A DNA stretch of 14,337 nt from an uncultured Parabacteroides sp. (GCA_900547435.1 URGO01000082.1:1-14337), one strand, 5' to 3'. Positions 6,851 through 14,337 are shown, counted from the stretch's first letter. The notes: generated by a model from the sequence alone, not told the origin. Made by a program: numbers and translations.

Positions 6851-8023
6851 ATGAAAATCATATATAAACTTTTTGCTTTTGTTATTCTGCTTTGTATTAT
6901 TACGCCATCTGATTGCTTTTCACAATCATCCGATAAGGTAAATCACCGTGTTCCGGTATTTATATCCGGAGAAGAGGGATATAAAAGTTTCCGGATTCCG
7001 GCGATTGTCCAAACTCCCAAGGGAGACTTATTAGCCTTTTGCGAAGGACGAGTCAATCATGCTGGTGATTTCGGGCACATAGAACTGGTAATGAAACGTA
7101 GCAAAGACAATGGAGCTACTTGGAGTAAATTACAAGTAGTTGCCCGTAACGGAGAATTACAGGTTTGTAATCCTGCTCCCGTTTTTGATTTGACAGACCC
7201 TCATTTTCCAAAAGGAAGACTATTTCTCTTTTATAATACCGGAGATGTTTCTGAAGCGGATATTTTGGCTGGAAAAGGAGACAAGCGTTGCTGGTTTATC
7301 ACCTCCACGGATAACGGTTATACCTGGTCGGATCCTGTTGATATTACCTCGCTTGTCAAGAAAACAGATTGGCGATATTATGCGAATACGCCAGGGCATG
7401 CCATTCAGTTAAAGGCAGGCCTCTATAAAGGCCGTATTTATGTGGCAGCCAACCATTCGTTTGGAAATCCTCAACCGAATGGAAAGCATTATCGTGCTCA
7501 CGGATATTATACCGATGATCATGGAAAAACATTCCAATTAAGCAATGATATAGCCTACCCGGGAAGCAACGAATCGATGGCTGTTGAACTGACTGGGGGA
7601 AAACTAATGATGAATAGTCGGAACCAGCAAGGTGATATCAAGGCTCGGTTGGTCAGTTTGAGCCATGACGGAGGTATAACATGGGAGACACCGCAAGTCG
7701 ATTCAGTATTGATTGATCCGGTTTGTCAAGGGAGTATCCTCTCGTTAAGCGAAAAGGATGGACAAACGATATTGGCATTTTGTAATGCGGCTGATACGAT
7801 TGCCAGAAACAATCTGACCCTCCGGATAAGCTACGATGAAGGAAAGAACTGGCACGATAAATTCTTGATTTATGCCCCCAAACAATCCCAATCACAAAAA
7901 ACGGACTATGCTGCTTATTCTGATTTAGTCCGATTGGACGATATCCGAATTGGCATCTTATTTGAGAAAGACAATTATGCCACAATAGAGTTTTGCATTG
8001 TGGATTGGACAAAACATCCATAA
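6851..8023 (+). CDS. Exported exo-alpha-sialidase (GH33, BNR/Asp-box repeats)
   Basis: A 390-residue six-bladed propeller sialidase that would release terminal sialic acids from host glycans. The first ~25 residues are a signal peptide (MKIIYK, a hydrophobic core, then PSDCFSQSS). No good lipobox is seen, so it is probably periplasmic or released. Catalytic residues all have plausible counterparts: Arg48 in the FRIP motif (47-50), acid/base Asp73 in GDFG, Glu241 in SNESMAVEL, Arg257, Arg325, and nucleophile Tyr356 in AAYSDL. Their spacing closely follows that of Trypanosoma trans-sialidase. Asp boxes or variants occur near 84-91 (SKDNGATW), 152-159 (STDNGYTW), 221-228, 271-278 (SHDGGITW) and 327-334. 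It stands alone, without SusC/SusD or sialate catabolism genes nearby. There is little room for a promoter between the ileS terminator and the ATG. Confidence 0.93.
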   Translation: MKIIYKLFAFVILLCIITPSDCFSQSSDKVNHRVPVFISGEEGYKSFRIPAIVQTPKGDLLAFCEGRVNHAGDFGHIELVMKRSKDNGATWSKLQVVARNGELQVCNPAPVFDLTDPHFPKGRLFLFYNTGDVSEADILAGKGDKRCWFITSTDNGYTWSDPVDITSLVKKTDWRYYANTPGHAIQLKAGLYKGRIYVAANHSFGNPQPNGKHYRAHGYYTDDHGKTFQLSNDIAYPGSNESMAVELTGGKLMMNSRNQQGDIKARLVSLSHDGGITWETPQVDSVLIDPVCQGSILSLSEKDGQTILAFCNAADTIARNNLTLRISYDEGKNWHDKFLIYAPKQSQSQKTDYAAYSDLVRLDDIRIGILFEKDNYATIEFCIVDWTKHP

Positions 8024-8057
8024 ATTTTCCCAAGCGAACGGCTTTACTCTCAATATC

Positions 8058-8101
8058 GGTTATATTCAAAGTAAACAATGAACTGTTTCTCGAATATAAC
8101 C
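8058..8101. terminator. Hairpin between convergent genes, possible weak bidirectional terminator
   Basis: GGTTATATTC (8058-8067) and GAATATAACC (8092-8101) form a perfect 10-bp stem. An inner AAACA/TGTTT stem (8073-8077, 8084-8088) lies inside an internal loop. It sits between the ends of the sialidase and the hydrolase genes. Neither side has a convincing T run, so termination is inferred from position only. Confidence 0.45.
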
Positions 8102-8115
8102 AATAATTTGCGCAT

Positions 8116-8919
8116 TTAATCAAATTCATAAATATCAGAAGGAGTTGTACGCTTTAGAGCAACTAACGATACATCCTTCCCTACCCGAATACCCTCGTCA
8201 AACAATCGGATATCTACCGTCTTATAAGCCAGCTCCGGATGATTGTTGTCCTTACTCAAATGGCACAACCAAATATCTTTTAACTCCGGAGTATAATGAG
8301 TTGCCAAATATTCCGCAGCTTCTTTATTGCTCAAATGACCGGTTGGGCTCGTAATACGTTCTTTCAAAAATTGCGGGTAACTTCCAAAGCGGAGCATCTC
8401 TTCATCATAATTGGCTTCCAACACCAAATGATTCGCTTTACAAATATACTTGCCTACCGTTTCCGTTATATGTCCAACATCTGTAGCTATCGTGAATTTG
8501 TGATTGCCATATTCAATATAATATCCCACACTATCCGTACTATCATGCGGAACCTGAAAAGCGGTAATAGTAAAGTCTTCAATCTGAAATGGGATTTCTT
8601 TCTCTATGATTCGTTTTGAGCCTGTAAGCGTTTCCTCCACATAGCGACTTTTAGCTATCCCCCGATGAACCCCTGCTGTCGAATAGACGGGAATATTCAG
8701 TTTTTCACCTAAATAACCTACTGTTTTAATATGGTCGGCGTGATCATGCGTCACCAGCACCGCCATAATCTGAGACAAGTCAATTGCCCTATCTTTTAAT
8801 ACCTTCTTTATCGTACGGATACCGATTCCTGCATCAATCAGCAATCCGTACTCAGACGTCCCCAAATAGTAGCAATTGCCACTGCTACCACTCGCCAAAC
8901 TAAAAAATATCAACTTCAT
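8116..8919 (-). CDS. MBL-fold metallo-hydrolase, YycJ/WalJ-like
   Basis: A 267-residue cytoplasmic metallo-beta-lactamase-fold protein. It shows the di-metal motif THDHADH (His58, His60, Asp62, His63), followed by Asp147 in IATDVGH, His195 in GHLSNKEAAEYL and His220 in CHLSKDNNHPE. The N-terminus FSLASGSSGNCYYLG and the LEANYDEEMLRFGSYP stretch are typical of the YycJ/WalJ group, a family with reported nuclease activity in Firmicutes linked to the WalRK region; in Bacteroidota its role is unknown. The ATG at 8919 is chosen over an upstream in-frame ATG at 8994 because it gives the conserved N-terminus and avoids overlapping the asparaginase gene. It lies 23 nt after the ansA stop, behind a purine-rich leader, so the two probably form one transcript. 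Confidence 0.9.
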   Translation of the reverse strand: MKLIFFSLASGSSGNCYYLGTSEYGLLIDAGIGIRTIKKVLKDRAIDLSQIMAVLVTHDHADHIKTVGYLGEKLNIPVYSTAGVHRGIAKSRYVEETLTGSKRIIEKEIPFQIEDFTITAFQVPHDSTDSVGYYIEYGNHKFTIATDVGHITETVGKYICKANHLVLEANYDEEMLRFGSYPQFLKERITSPTGHLSNKEAAEYLATHYTPELKDIWLCHLSKDNNHPELAYKTVDIRLFDEGIRVGKDVSLVALKRTTPSDIYEFD

Positions 8920-8942
8920 ATATATCGTTCTTTTTTTTCTTA

Positions 8943-10004
8943 TTATGGCCGGACAAAAGAATCCGGTATTGTTATTTCTCCTATCAGCGAACAATTCATA
9001 TGTTCTTTCACTTCTTCGGGTGTCAGTCCATGCCCAAACAAGAACATCAACTTGGTTACCGCACTCTCCGTAGTACTATCATATCCGCTAATCACTCCGG
9101 ATTCCAATAACTTATGTCCCGTTTCATACCGATGCATCTCAACACTTCCGGCACGGCATTGCGTTACATTCACAATGACTATCCCACGTTCTACCGCATC
9201 TTTCAGCATATCCAGAAACCAATCGTCTGAAGGAGCATTTCCACTTCCAAATGTTTCCATAACAACGCCTTTCAAACCCGAAATGTTCAATATGCTCTCT
9301 ACCACCATAGGAGAGATCCCCGGAAAAAGTTTCAAAATAGCAATATTCCTGTCCAGCAGATAATGCGGCTTTAAAGGCCGGCGTGAAATCGGATAATAAA
9401 TTTGGGAAACATCATATTTGATATGCACTCCGGCATGAGCCAAAGACGGATAATTATAAGAGCGGAACGCATTAAAATTATCTGCATTAGCCTTACAAGT
9501 TCTATTTCCACGCATCAATTCATTTTCAAAAAAGATGCAAACTTCCGGTACAATAGGCAAACCATTCTCTTTTGCCGCTGCAATTTCGATAGCCGTAATC
9601 AGATTTTCTTTTCCATCAGTCCGCAGCATACCGATAGGCAATTGTGATCCGGTCAGAATCACCGGTTTGGACAGGTTCTCCAGCATAAAACTCAAGGCTG
9701 ATGCCGTATAAGACATTGTATCCGTTCCATGCAATACAACAAAACCATCATACCGCTGATAATTGTCTGCAATAATCCGAACAATTTTCATCCATGAGTC
9801 CGGTCCCATTGCCGAAGAATCCAAAGGAGGATCAAACTGATATGAATCTACTTTGTGTCCTAACTGTTTCAATTCGGGAACATTGTCCACCAAATGCTGA
9901 AAATTGAATGTTTCCAGCACACCTGTTTCCCGATTCTCTGTCATCCCGATTGTCCCGCCGGTATATATCAATAATATAGAAGCCGATTCCTTGCTATTCA
10001 TCAT
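8943..10004 (-). CDS. ansA: Type I L-asparaginase AnsA
   Basis: A 353-residue cytoplasmic asparaginase that hydrolyses L-asparagine to aspartate and ammonia. The N-terminal nucleophile motif IYTGGTIGM has Thr15, and the second catalytic motif VLHGTDTMSYTA has Thr94 and Asp95. A DSSAMGPDSW stretch (62-71) supplies substrate-binding Ser/Asp residues. No signal peptide is present and the length is that of the cytoplasmic type I enzyme (about 340-350), not the periplasmic type II. Either of the two adjacent ATGs (10004 or 10001) could be the start. A -7 promoter element lies just upstream. It heads a two-gene transcript with the MBL-fold hydrolase. Confidence 0.95.
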   Translation of the reverse strand: MMNSKESASILLIYTGGTIGMTENRETGVLETFNFQHLVDNVPELKQLGHKVDSYQFDPPLDSSAMGPDSWMKIVRIIADNYQRYDGFVVLHGTDTMSYTASALSFMLENLSKPVILTGSQLPIGMLRTDGKENLITAIEIAAAKENGLPIVPEVCIFFENELMRGNRTCKANADNFNAFRSYNYPSLAHAGVHIKYDVSQIYYPISRRPLKPHYLLDRNIAILKLFPGISPMVVESILNISGLKGVVMETFGSGNAPSDDWFLDMLKDAVERGIVIVNVTQCRAGSVEMHRYETGHKLLESGVISGYDSTTESAVTKLMFLFGHGLTPEEVKEHMNCSLIGEITIPDSFVRP

Positions 10005-10024
10005 AATTTATTCCTTTGCTGATA

Positions 10025-10032
10025 CAAAGGTA
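10025..10032 (-). promoter_or_regulatory. Putative -7 element for ansA
   Basis: On the minus strand this reads TACCTTTG, an exact TAnnTTTG match, placing the start of transcription about 15 nt before the ansA ATG. No TTTG is found 19-21 nt upstream, so the promoter would rely on the -7 element or need an activator. Confidence 0.6.
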
Positions 10033-10099
10033 AAATAAATCCATGAGATATCTTTACTCCCCTCCAGATATTTCCTAAGCAAGCGTGAGAAAGAAGCAC

Positions 10100-10180
10100 T
10101 ATCTTTATTCGCGAGAATAATAATACCCGCAAAAATAACGGGTATTCGGATAAAGATATCGGTTATTTTTGAGAAAATAA
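10100..10180. other. Structured intergenic element: bulged 20-bp hairpin plus AT hairpin
   Basis: In the 266-nt spacer between ansA and the GH57 gene, 10100-10111 pairs with 10147-10158 (12 bp, one G-T on the + strand). 10122-10129 (AATACCCG) pairs with 10139-10146 (CGGGTATT). This gives a 20-bp hairpin with a 10-nt bulge and a 9-nt loop. The bulged side can alternatively fold as TTATTC-GCGA-GAATAA (10105-10120), a stem closed by a GNRA tetraloop. A second perfect hairpin, TTATTTT/AAAATAA (10163-10169, 10174-10180), follows. It lies upstream of the ansA promoter and beyond the glycogen operon terminator, so it belongs to neither transcript in the simplest reading. Confidence 0.5.
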
Positions 10181-10240
10181 GGAATAAAAACAAAGGTCAC
10201 AGAGACATGACGTTTTTTATTCGCCGTGCCTCTGTGACCT
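10180..10240 (-). terminator. Intrinsic terminator of the glycogen operon
   Basis: A long stem pairs AGGTCACAGAG (10194-10204) perfectly with CTCTGTGACCT (10230-10240). It continues inward with mismatches (10206-10212 with 10222-10228) around a T-rich loop. On the minus strand it is followed by TTTGTTTTTATTCC, a good U tract. It begins 30 nt after the GH57 stop. Confidence 0.82.
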
Positions 10241-10270
10241 ATTATTTAACTTTCTCCCAACTGACTACTT

Positions 10271-11575
10271 TTATTTTGCCGTTTTCTTCGGAGTAGCCTT
10301 TTTCTTCCATTTATCTAACTCCTTCTGTAACGATTCGATTTCCTCACCTTGGTTCTTAATCGTTGTCAGCAAAGAGTTCAATTCTTCGTTTTCAATAGTT
10401 TCCGGATATTGAGCGTTCACTCTTTCCATGAAATCCGACAAAACATTCATATAATTATTGAATGCGTCATACGGATTGTCATACGGGCTGAAACCACCTT
10501 TGCCCATGTGCTTGGTACTCATATAGTAGAAATGGTCACTGCTTTGCAAATAGTACCAGTCCTGACGGATACGGCGCAAATCACACAAACGGACTCTTTC
10601 GCCTATATCACAAATCTTGCGGAAGGCTTCTTGTTGCAAGACATTTCCTAACCAAGAACTACAATCGCGCTCCTCGTCAACCCATGAAATCGGATAAGCT
10701 ACAGAAATACTGTCTACCGGTTTCAACAAAGCAAATACATCTGATGGAGTTGAGAAGCTGATGCCCTTTTCCGCAGCAAAACGAGGCAGAGCCTTGAAGA
10801 ATTCGAAGATACCAGTCTCAGCCGGATGCAATGACCCTAATACCTCATAATTCATAAACAGATTGATTACTTGTTCAGATTCCGGCGTATTGGCAATCCA
10901 ATTCATGAATTTATCAGCCGTAAGCGGATATTCGTTCCAACTATAGTCACTAAACCGGTCAGACAAATCCTCACTGAAGCGGTCATTCTTCAACAACAAA
11001 TGCAATTTCGGTTGAACAGCCGAGCAATACATATAATTCGGACTCTTCCATCCTAACACATGTTTTGCCCCTTCCGTCAGCATACCTTTGTAGCCCATCT
11101 CATAAACGACTTCCGAAATGTCATCAGAGTAGATTAACTCCGTATTACGGAACACCTTCGGTTTCACACCGAACAATGTCATCAATTTGTCTTCCTGTTT
11201 CTTAATCTGATGTTTGAACTCGTCCATATCCCCCAATGAAGAGAGCGAATGAGCATAAGTTTCAGACAAGAATTCTACATTCCCGGTAGCTGCAAGTTCC
11301 TTGAAACTATCGATTACTTCCGGCGTATAGATCTCCATCTGCTCCAATGCCACGCCAGAAATAGAGAATGCCACTTTAAACTTGTTGCCACTCGACTTAA
11401 TCATCTCCAAGATTGTACGGTTTGCCGGCAAGTAGCATTTCTCGGCAATACGGCGGATAATTTCCTCGTTCTGGAAATCATCATAATAGTAATGGTCATT
11501 TCCTATATCAAAGAAGCGATATCTTTTCAAACGGAATGGCTGATGAATCTGGAAATAAAAGCATATAGTTTTCAT
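10271..11575 (-). CDS. GH57 alpha-amylase-like protein with Asn at the acid/base position
   Basis: A 434-residue cytoplasmic protein (no signal peptide) of glycoside hydrolase family 57. Conserved regions in order are HQPFR (11-15), the region around SETYAHSLSSL (104-113), and FRNTELIYSDD (142-152) with the expected nucleophile Glu146. The fourth region is NLFMNYEVLGSLHPAETG (238-255). Active GH57 enzymes carry the acid/base Asp at the start of this fourth region (MDYE-like); here it is Asn242, codon at 10850-10852. The protein may therefore be inactive on alpha-glucans or belong to the described group of GH57 alpha-amylase-like homologues lacking a catalytic residue. The C-terminus (about 400-428) is a predicted coiled coil, ending in a Lys-rich tail. 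It is the last gene of a glycogen operon, 37 nt after the synthase-like gene and 30 nt before a terminator. Its expected role is trimming, branching or transfer on intracellular glycogen. Confidence 0.88.
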   Translation of the reverse strand: MKTICFYFQIHQPFRLKRYRFFDIGNDHYYYDDFQNEEIIRRIAEKCYLPANRTILEMIKSSGNKFKVAFSISGVALEQMEIYTPEVIDSFKELAATGNVEFLSETYAHSLSSLGDMDEFKHQIKKQEDKLMTLFGVKPKVFRNTELIYSDDISEVVYEMGYKGMLTEGAKHVLGWKSPNYMYCSAVQPKLHLLLKNDRFSEDLSDRFSDYSWNEYPLTADKFMNWIANTPESEQVINLFMNYEVLGSLHPAETGIFEFFKALPRFAAEKGISFSTPSDVFALLKPVDSISVAYPISWVDEERDCSSWLGNVLQQEAFRKICDIGERVRLCDLRRIRQDWYYLQSSDHFYYMSTKHMGKGGFSPYDNPYDAFNNYMNVLSDFMERVNAQYPETIENEELNSLLTTIKNQGEEIESLQKELDKWKKKATPKKTAK

Positions 11576-11612
11576 AATGTTTTCTGTTTTTTATGTTTTG
11601 ATTCGATTGTTA

Positions 11613-12878
11613 TTACTTATTACCTGTTACCATATCATATATGCGACGAACTTTCTGGCCGGCATATTCCCATTTGATTTCGTCTACCTCACGCTTTCCT
11701 TCCACTTTCAAGAATTCATGCATGGCCGGATAGGTTATGATAGAATACATGGCATCTGCCAAGGCTTCAATATCCCAGTAATCAACTTTCATCGCATAAT
11801 TCAATATCTCAGCACAACCGGATTGTTTGGATATAATTGACGGAACGCCACATTGCATAGCCTCCAACGGTGAAATACCAAACGGCTCTGAAACGGAAGG
11901 CATCACGTATACATCACTTGCTTTGAACACTTCATATACCTGCTTTCCTTTCATAAATCCCGTGAAATGGAACCGGTCTGAGATATTGCGTGAAGCCGCC
12001 AAGCGAATCATCTGGTCCATCATATCCCCGCTTCCTGCCATAATAAAACGAGCATGAGGCGCTCTTTTCAATACCTTAGCGGCAGCTTCCACGAAATATT
12101 CCGGTCCATTCTGCATGGTAATACGTCCCAAGAAAGTAATAACCTAGTCTTTTACGCCCTTCTTATCCGGTATAGCCAGAATTTCAGGACTCAAAGGTTC
12201 TACGGCATTATGTACGGTTGTCACTTTAGCCGGATCCTGATGATATTTTTCTATAACCGTCTGACGGGTCAGATTACTTACCGTAATGATGTGGTCGGCA
12301 TGATCCATACCGTTTTTTTCGATACTATACACATCCGGATTCACATTACCGCGACTACGGTCATAATCGGTTGCGTGTACATGGATTACCAAAGGTTTAC
12401 CCGTAACCTGCTTTGCATGAATACCAGCAGGATAAGTCAGCCAATCGTGTGCATGAATCACATCGCACGGAATCGTACGTGCAATCACCCCGGCTACAAT
12501 CGAATAGTTATTAATCTCTTCCAGCAGGTTGTTAGGATAGCGCCCGGAAAACTCCAGACATCCCAAATCGTTCACATGCCGATAAGAGAAATCAGCGTAT
12601 ATGTTATTTCTAAAATCGAAATACAGCTGAGGATCCATAAATTTACCCAAGCGCTCCTTAACGTAATCCATATTTACGTCACGCCATACGATAGGCACAT
12701 TATTTACTCCTATAATTTTCAGGAAGCTCTGGTCTTCATCACCCCAGGGTTTAGGAATACAGAACGTGATATCCATATCCGGCTGCAAAGCCATACCTCG
12801 CGTTAAACCAAAGCTCGCAGTACCTAAGCCTCCCAGAATATGAGGGGGAAATTCCCACCCGAACATTAATGCTTTCAT
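11613..12878 (-). pseudogene. Glycogen/starch synthase-like GT-B glycosyltransferase, interrupted by an in-frame TAG
   Basis: Read through, this is a normal-length 421-residue GT-B enzyme that would extend glycogen chains from a sugar-nucleotide donor. The N-terminal domain has GWEFPPHILGGLG (the acceptor/donor glycine loop, residues 7-19) and DVIHAHDWLTYPAG. The C-terminal domain has LGRITMQNGPEYFVEAA and the retaining E-x7-E motif in SEPFGISPLEA. An in-frame TAG (complement of 12144-12146) falls after KKGVKD, at the linker between the two Rossmann domains; the same frame resumes at once with VITFLGRITM. There is no frameshift or deletion. The N-terminal piece has 244 residues. A C-terminal piece could restart at a TTG (12131) or ATG (12116), but half a GT-B fold should lack activity unless the halves reassociate. 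The gene starts 15 nt after the debranching enzyme stop. A sequencing error remains possible. Confidence 0.88.
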
Positions 12879-12893
12879 ATAGTATTATTTGTT

Positions 12894-14337
12894 TTATTCG
12901 GCGTTATACTTCTTCAAGATATCTAATATTCTCAGGATAGCAGCCACATTCATGGCAAAAGAGATAGCTCCACGGCCTGTAAACGGTGGATTTCCGTCAT
13001 AAATCTCAGAAATTGTTCCGATACAATGGTTGCTCATTTCATCTTCCATACCAATCAACATACGTTCGGCAAATGCCGCGCCCGACTTGCCAAATACTCG
13101 AAGGTAAGCCTCCAAATAAGCTCCCATCAACCACGGCCAGGCCGTTCCCTGATGATAAGCCAAATCTCTCTCCCGCTGAGGCCCTGTACAATAAGGACGA
13201 TAGCCCTCACTCTTCGGACTTAACGAACGGATTCCTCTCGGAGTAAGCAACTCTTTTGTTACGATATCCAAAACCGAACGCTTCTGCATACGGGTCAAAG
13301 GCGAATAAGGCAATGATACGGCAAATATCATATTCGGACGGACACTCCAATCCACGAAAGAGCCATTCACGTAATCGAACAGATAATTGTAACCGTTCAT
13401 AAATGTATTCGGGAAAGATACATCCATCAACTTAATCAGAGCATCCATCCGCTCGTTTGCCACCTCTCCATTCAATTCCCGGCAGAAACAAAGAGCGTTA
13501 TACCACAAGGCATTAAACTCTACAATATATCCTGAACGCGGAACAACAGGATGCCCATCAACGGTAGAGTTCATCCACGTAATAGCTTTATCCCGTCCGC
13601 CATCGGCAAATACCAATCCGCTATCCATCACTTTCAAGCCCGGATGACGCTGATCCATGATATACGTAACGATTTCATTGACAATGTCCGCATAAAGTTC
13701 TTTAGCCTTGTCCAAACCTTCATCCTGCGCGTACTTCTGAATAGCCCAAATAGCCCATAACATAACATCCGGATGTTCCAACTCCTGTATGACAAGATCT
13801 TTGGCTTCGCTTTCCATATAGGCTCTTAATGCGGGAATAGCCGTAGCCATAATCTTCTCGAAGCGTACCGGATCGCCTATTGACAAAGTACATCCCGGTG
13901 TAGAGATAAATAAATCACGTGCTCTCACCTTAAACCAAGGATAACCCGCCAGCAGATAAGCGTCTTGTTCTTTCGGGCGGAAATAGAATTGCTGAGCCGA
14001 GTTCTTCAGGCAGTTATAGAAGCTGGTACGTGGGGTACGTGATTCTATCTCAGCTGCATACAAAGACTTCAGACGGGTTGTTGCCACCTGGCTGTCTCCG
14101 GCACTGAAAATAATCGTCTCACCCTTCTTGACCGGCACTTCAAAATAACCGGGAACGAACAGGTCTTCCTTATAAGGGTAACCCCTCTCCTGCTCTTTCG
14201 AGTATTCTATGCCGTAATACCATTTCGGGTCAAAAACAAAATTCACTTTCTTGTTGAACTGCATGAACAATTCCGGATAACCCTGATACAGGCACATCTT
14301 GATTCCGTTCGGCACAATGGTATAATTTTGGTTCAAA
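12894..14337 (-). CDS. Glycogen debranching enzyme, amylo-alpha-1,6-glucosidase domain (5' end outside window)
   Basis: The frame is open from the right edge to a TAA at 12894, giving 481 residues of the C-terminal part of a bacterial GH133-like debranching enzyme, which removes alpha-1,6 branch points of glycogen. Visible are the end of the beta-rich N-terminal domain and the (alpha/alpha)6 catalytic domain. The latter shows AGYPWFKVRARDLFISTPG (130-148), TWMNSTVDGHPVVPRSGYIVEFNALWYNAL (253-282), AYHQGTAWPWLMGAYLEAYLR and SEIYDGNPPFTGRGAISFAM. Numbers count the TTG at 14336 as residue 1; that codon is internal, not a start. Many archaeal and bacterial homologues have GDWGRD and WMD where this protein has KVRARD and WMN (Asn256, codon 13569-13571). 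It is the first visible gene of the operon, 15 nt ahead of the synthase-like gene. Confidence 0.92.
   Translation of the reverse strand, partial: LNQNYTIVPNGIKMCLYQGYPELFMQFNKKVNFVFDPKWYYGIEYSKEQERGYPYKEDLFVPGYFEVPVKKGETIIFSAGDSQVATTRLKSLYAAEIESRTPRTSFYNCLKNSAQQFYFRPKEQDAYLLAGYPWFKVRARDLFISTPGCTLSIGDPVRFEKIMATAIPALRAYMESEAKDLVIQELEHPDVMLWAIWAIQKYAQDEGLDKAKELYADIVNEIVTYIMDQRHPGLKVMDSGLVFADGGRDKAITWMNSTVDGHPVVPRSGYIVEFNALWYNALCFCRELNGEVANERMDALIKLMDVSFPNTFMNGYNYLFDYVNGSFVDWSVRPNMIFAVSLPYSPLTRMQKRSVLDIVTKELLTPRGIRSLSPKSEGYRPYCTGPQRERDLAYHQGTAWPWLMGAYLEAYLRVFGKSGAAFAERMLIGMEDEMSNHCIGTISEIYDGNPPFTGRGAISFAMNVAAILRILDILKKYNAE

Noticed and set aside
8920..8994. Longer start for the MBL-fold hydrolase at 8994
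   Set aside because: It adds 25 unrelated residues and overlaps the end of ansA. The family N-terminus begins at the ATG at 8919.
10008..10193. 61-codon minus-strand frame upstream of ansA
   Set aside because: It covers the ansA -7 element and the structured spacer, and has no domain or conserved-looking sequence.
12144..12146. TAG as a reassigned or pyrrolysine codon
   Set aside because: No other internal TAG is seen in the genes here, and nothing suggests recoding in this lineage. A nonsense mutation or sequencing error is simpler.
12054..12806. Open reading frame of 250 codons on the + strand
   Set aside because: It lies entirely antisense to the glycogen synthase-like gene, has no recognisable domain or promoter, and is rich in Ile, Arg and His as shadow frames often are.

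Overview
The window looks like chromosomal, housekeeping-type DNA from a member of the Bacteroidales (Bacteroidota). The evidence is promoters of the Bacteroidota type (TTTG, 19-20 nt, TAnnTTTG), start codons preceded by A-rich sequence rather than Shine-Dalgarno motifs, an AsmA-like protein, a DUF4199 membrane protein, a secreted GH33 sialidase, and the three-gene glycogen cluster known from Bacteroides and Parabacteroides (debranching enzyme, GT-B synthase, GH57). Parabacteroides or a close relative is my guess; the genus is not proven. I saw no phage, insertion sequence, CRISPR array or integrase.

Left part, + strand (1-6850): the 3' end of an AsmA-like gene; a tRNA-Lys(CTT) with its own promoter and terminator; a tight DUF4199 / GT2 glycosyltransferase / mntP operon; and a large isoleucyl-tRNA synthetase gene (ileS). 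The ileS promoter begins inside the end of mntP, and the gene ends in a strong hairpin terminator. IleS is of the IleRS2 (eukaryote-like) type and carries G-I-H-H where class I synthetases normally have H-x-G-H.

Middle (6851-10004): an exported sialidase on + with a complete set of catalytic residues. It is convergent with a minus-strand pair, type I asparaginase (ansA) then a YycJ/WalJ-like metallo-beta-lactamase-fold hydrolase. A 44-nt hairpin separates the converging genes.

Right part, minus strand (10194-14337): a glycogen metabolism operon read right to left: glycogen debranching enzyme (5' end outside the window), a glycogen-synthase-like GT-B glycosyltransferase, a GH57 alpha-amylase-like protein, then a strong terminator. 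The synthase gene has an in-frame TAG exactly between its two Rossmann domains, so it is probably inactivated or split. The GH57 protein has Asn at the position expected for its acid/base Asp, and the debranching enzyme has WMN where many bacterial homologues have WMD. The nonsense codon is certain from the sequence; whether the two Asn residues are lesions or lineage features needs an alignment. Between this operon and ansA lies an unusually structured 140-nt spacer.

I did not find a clearly new multi-gene system. The strongest points are the GXHH IleRS2, the broken glycogen synthase with its possibly decaying operon, and the structured spacer at 10100-10180.
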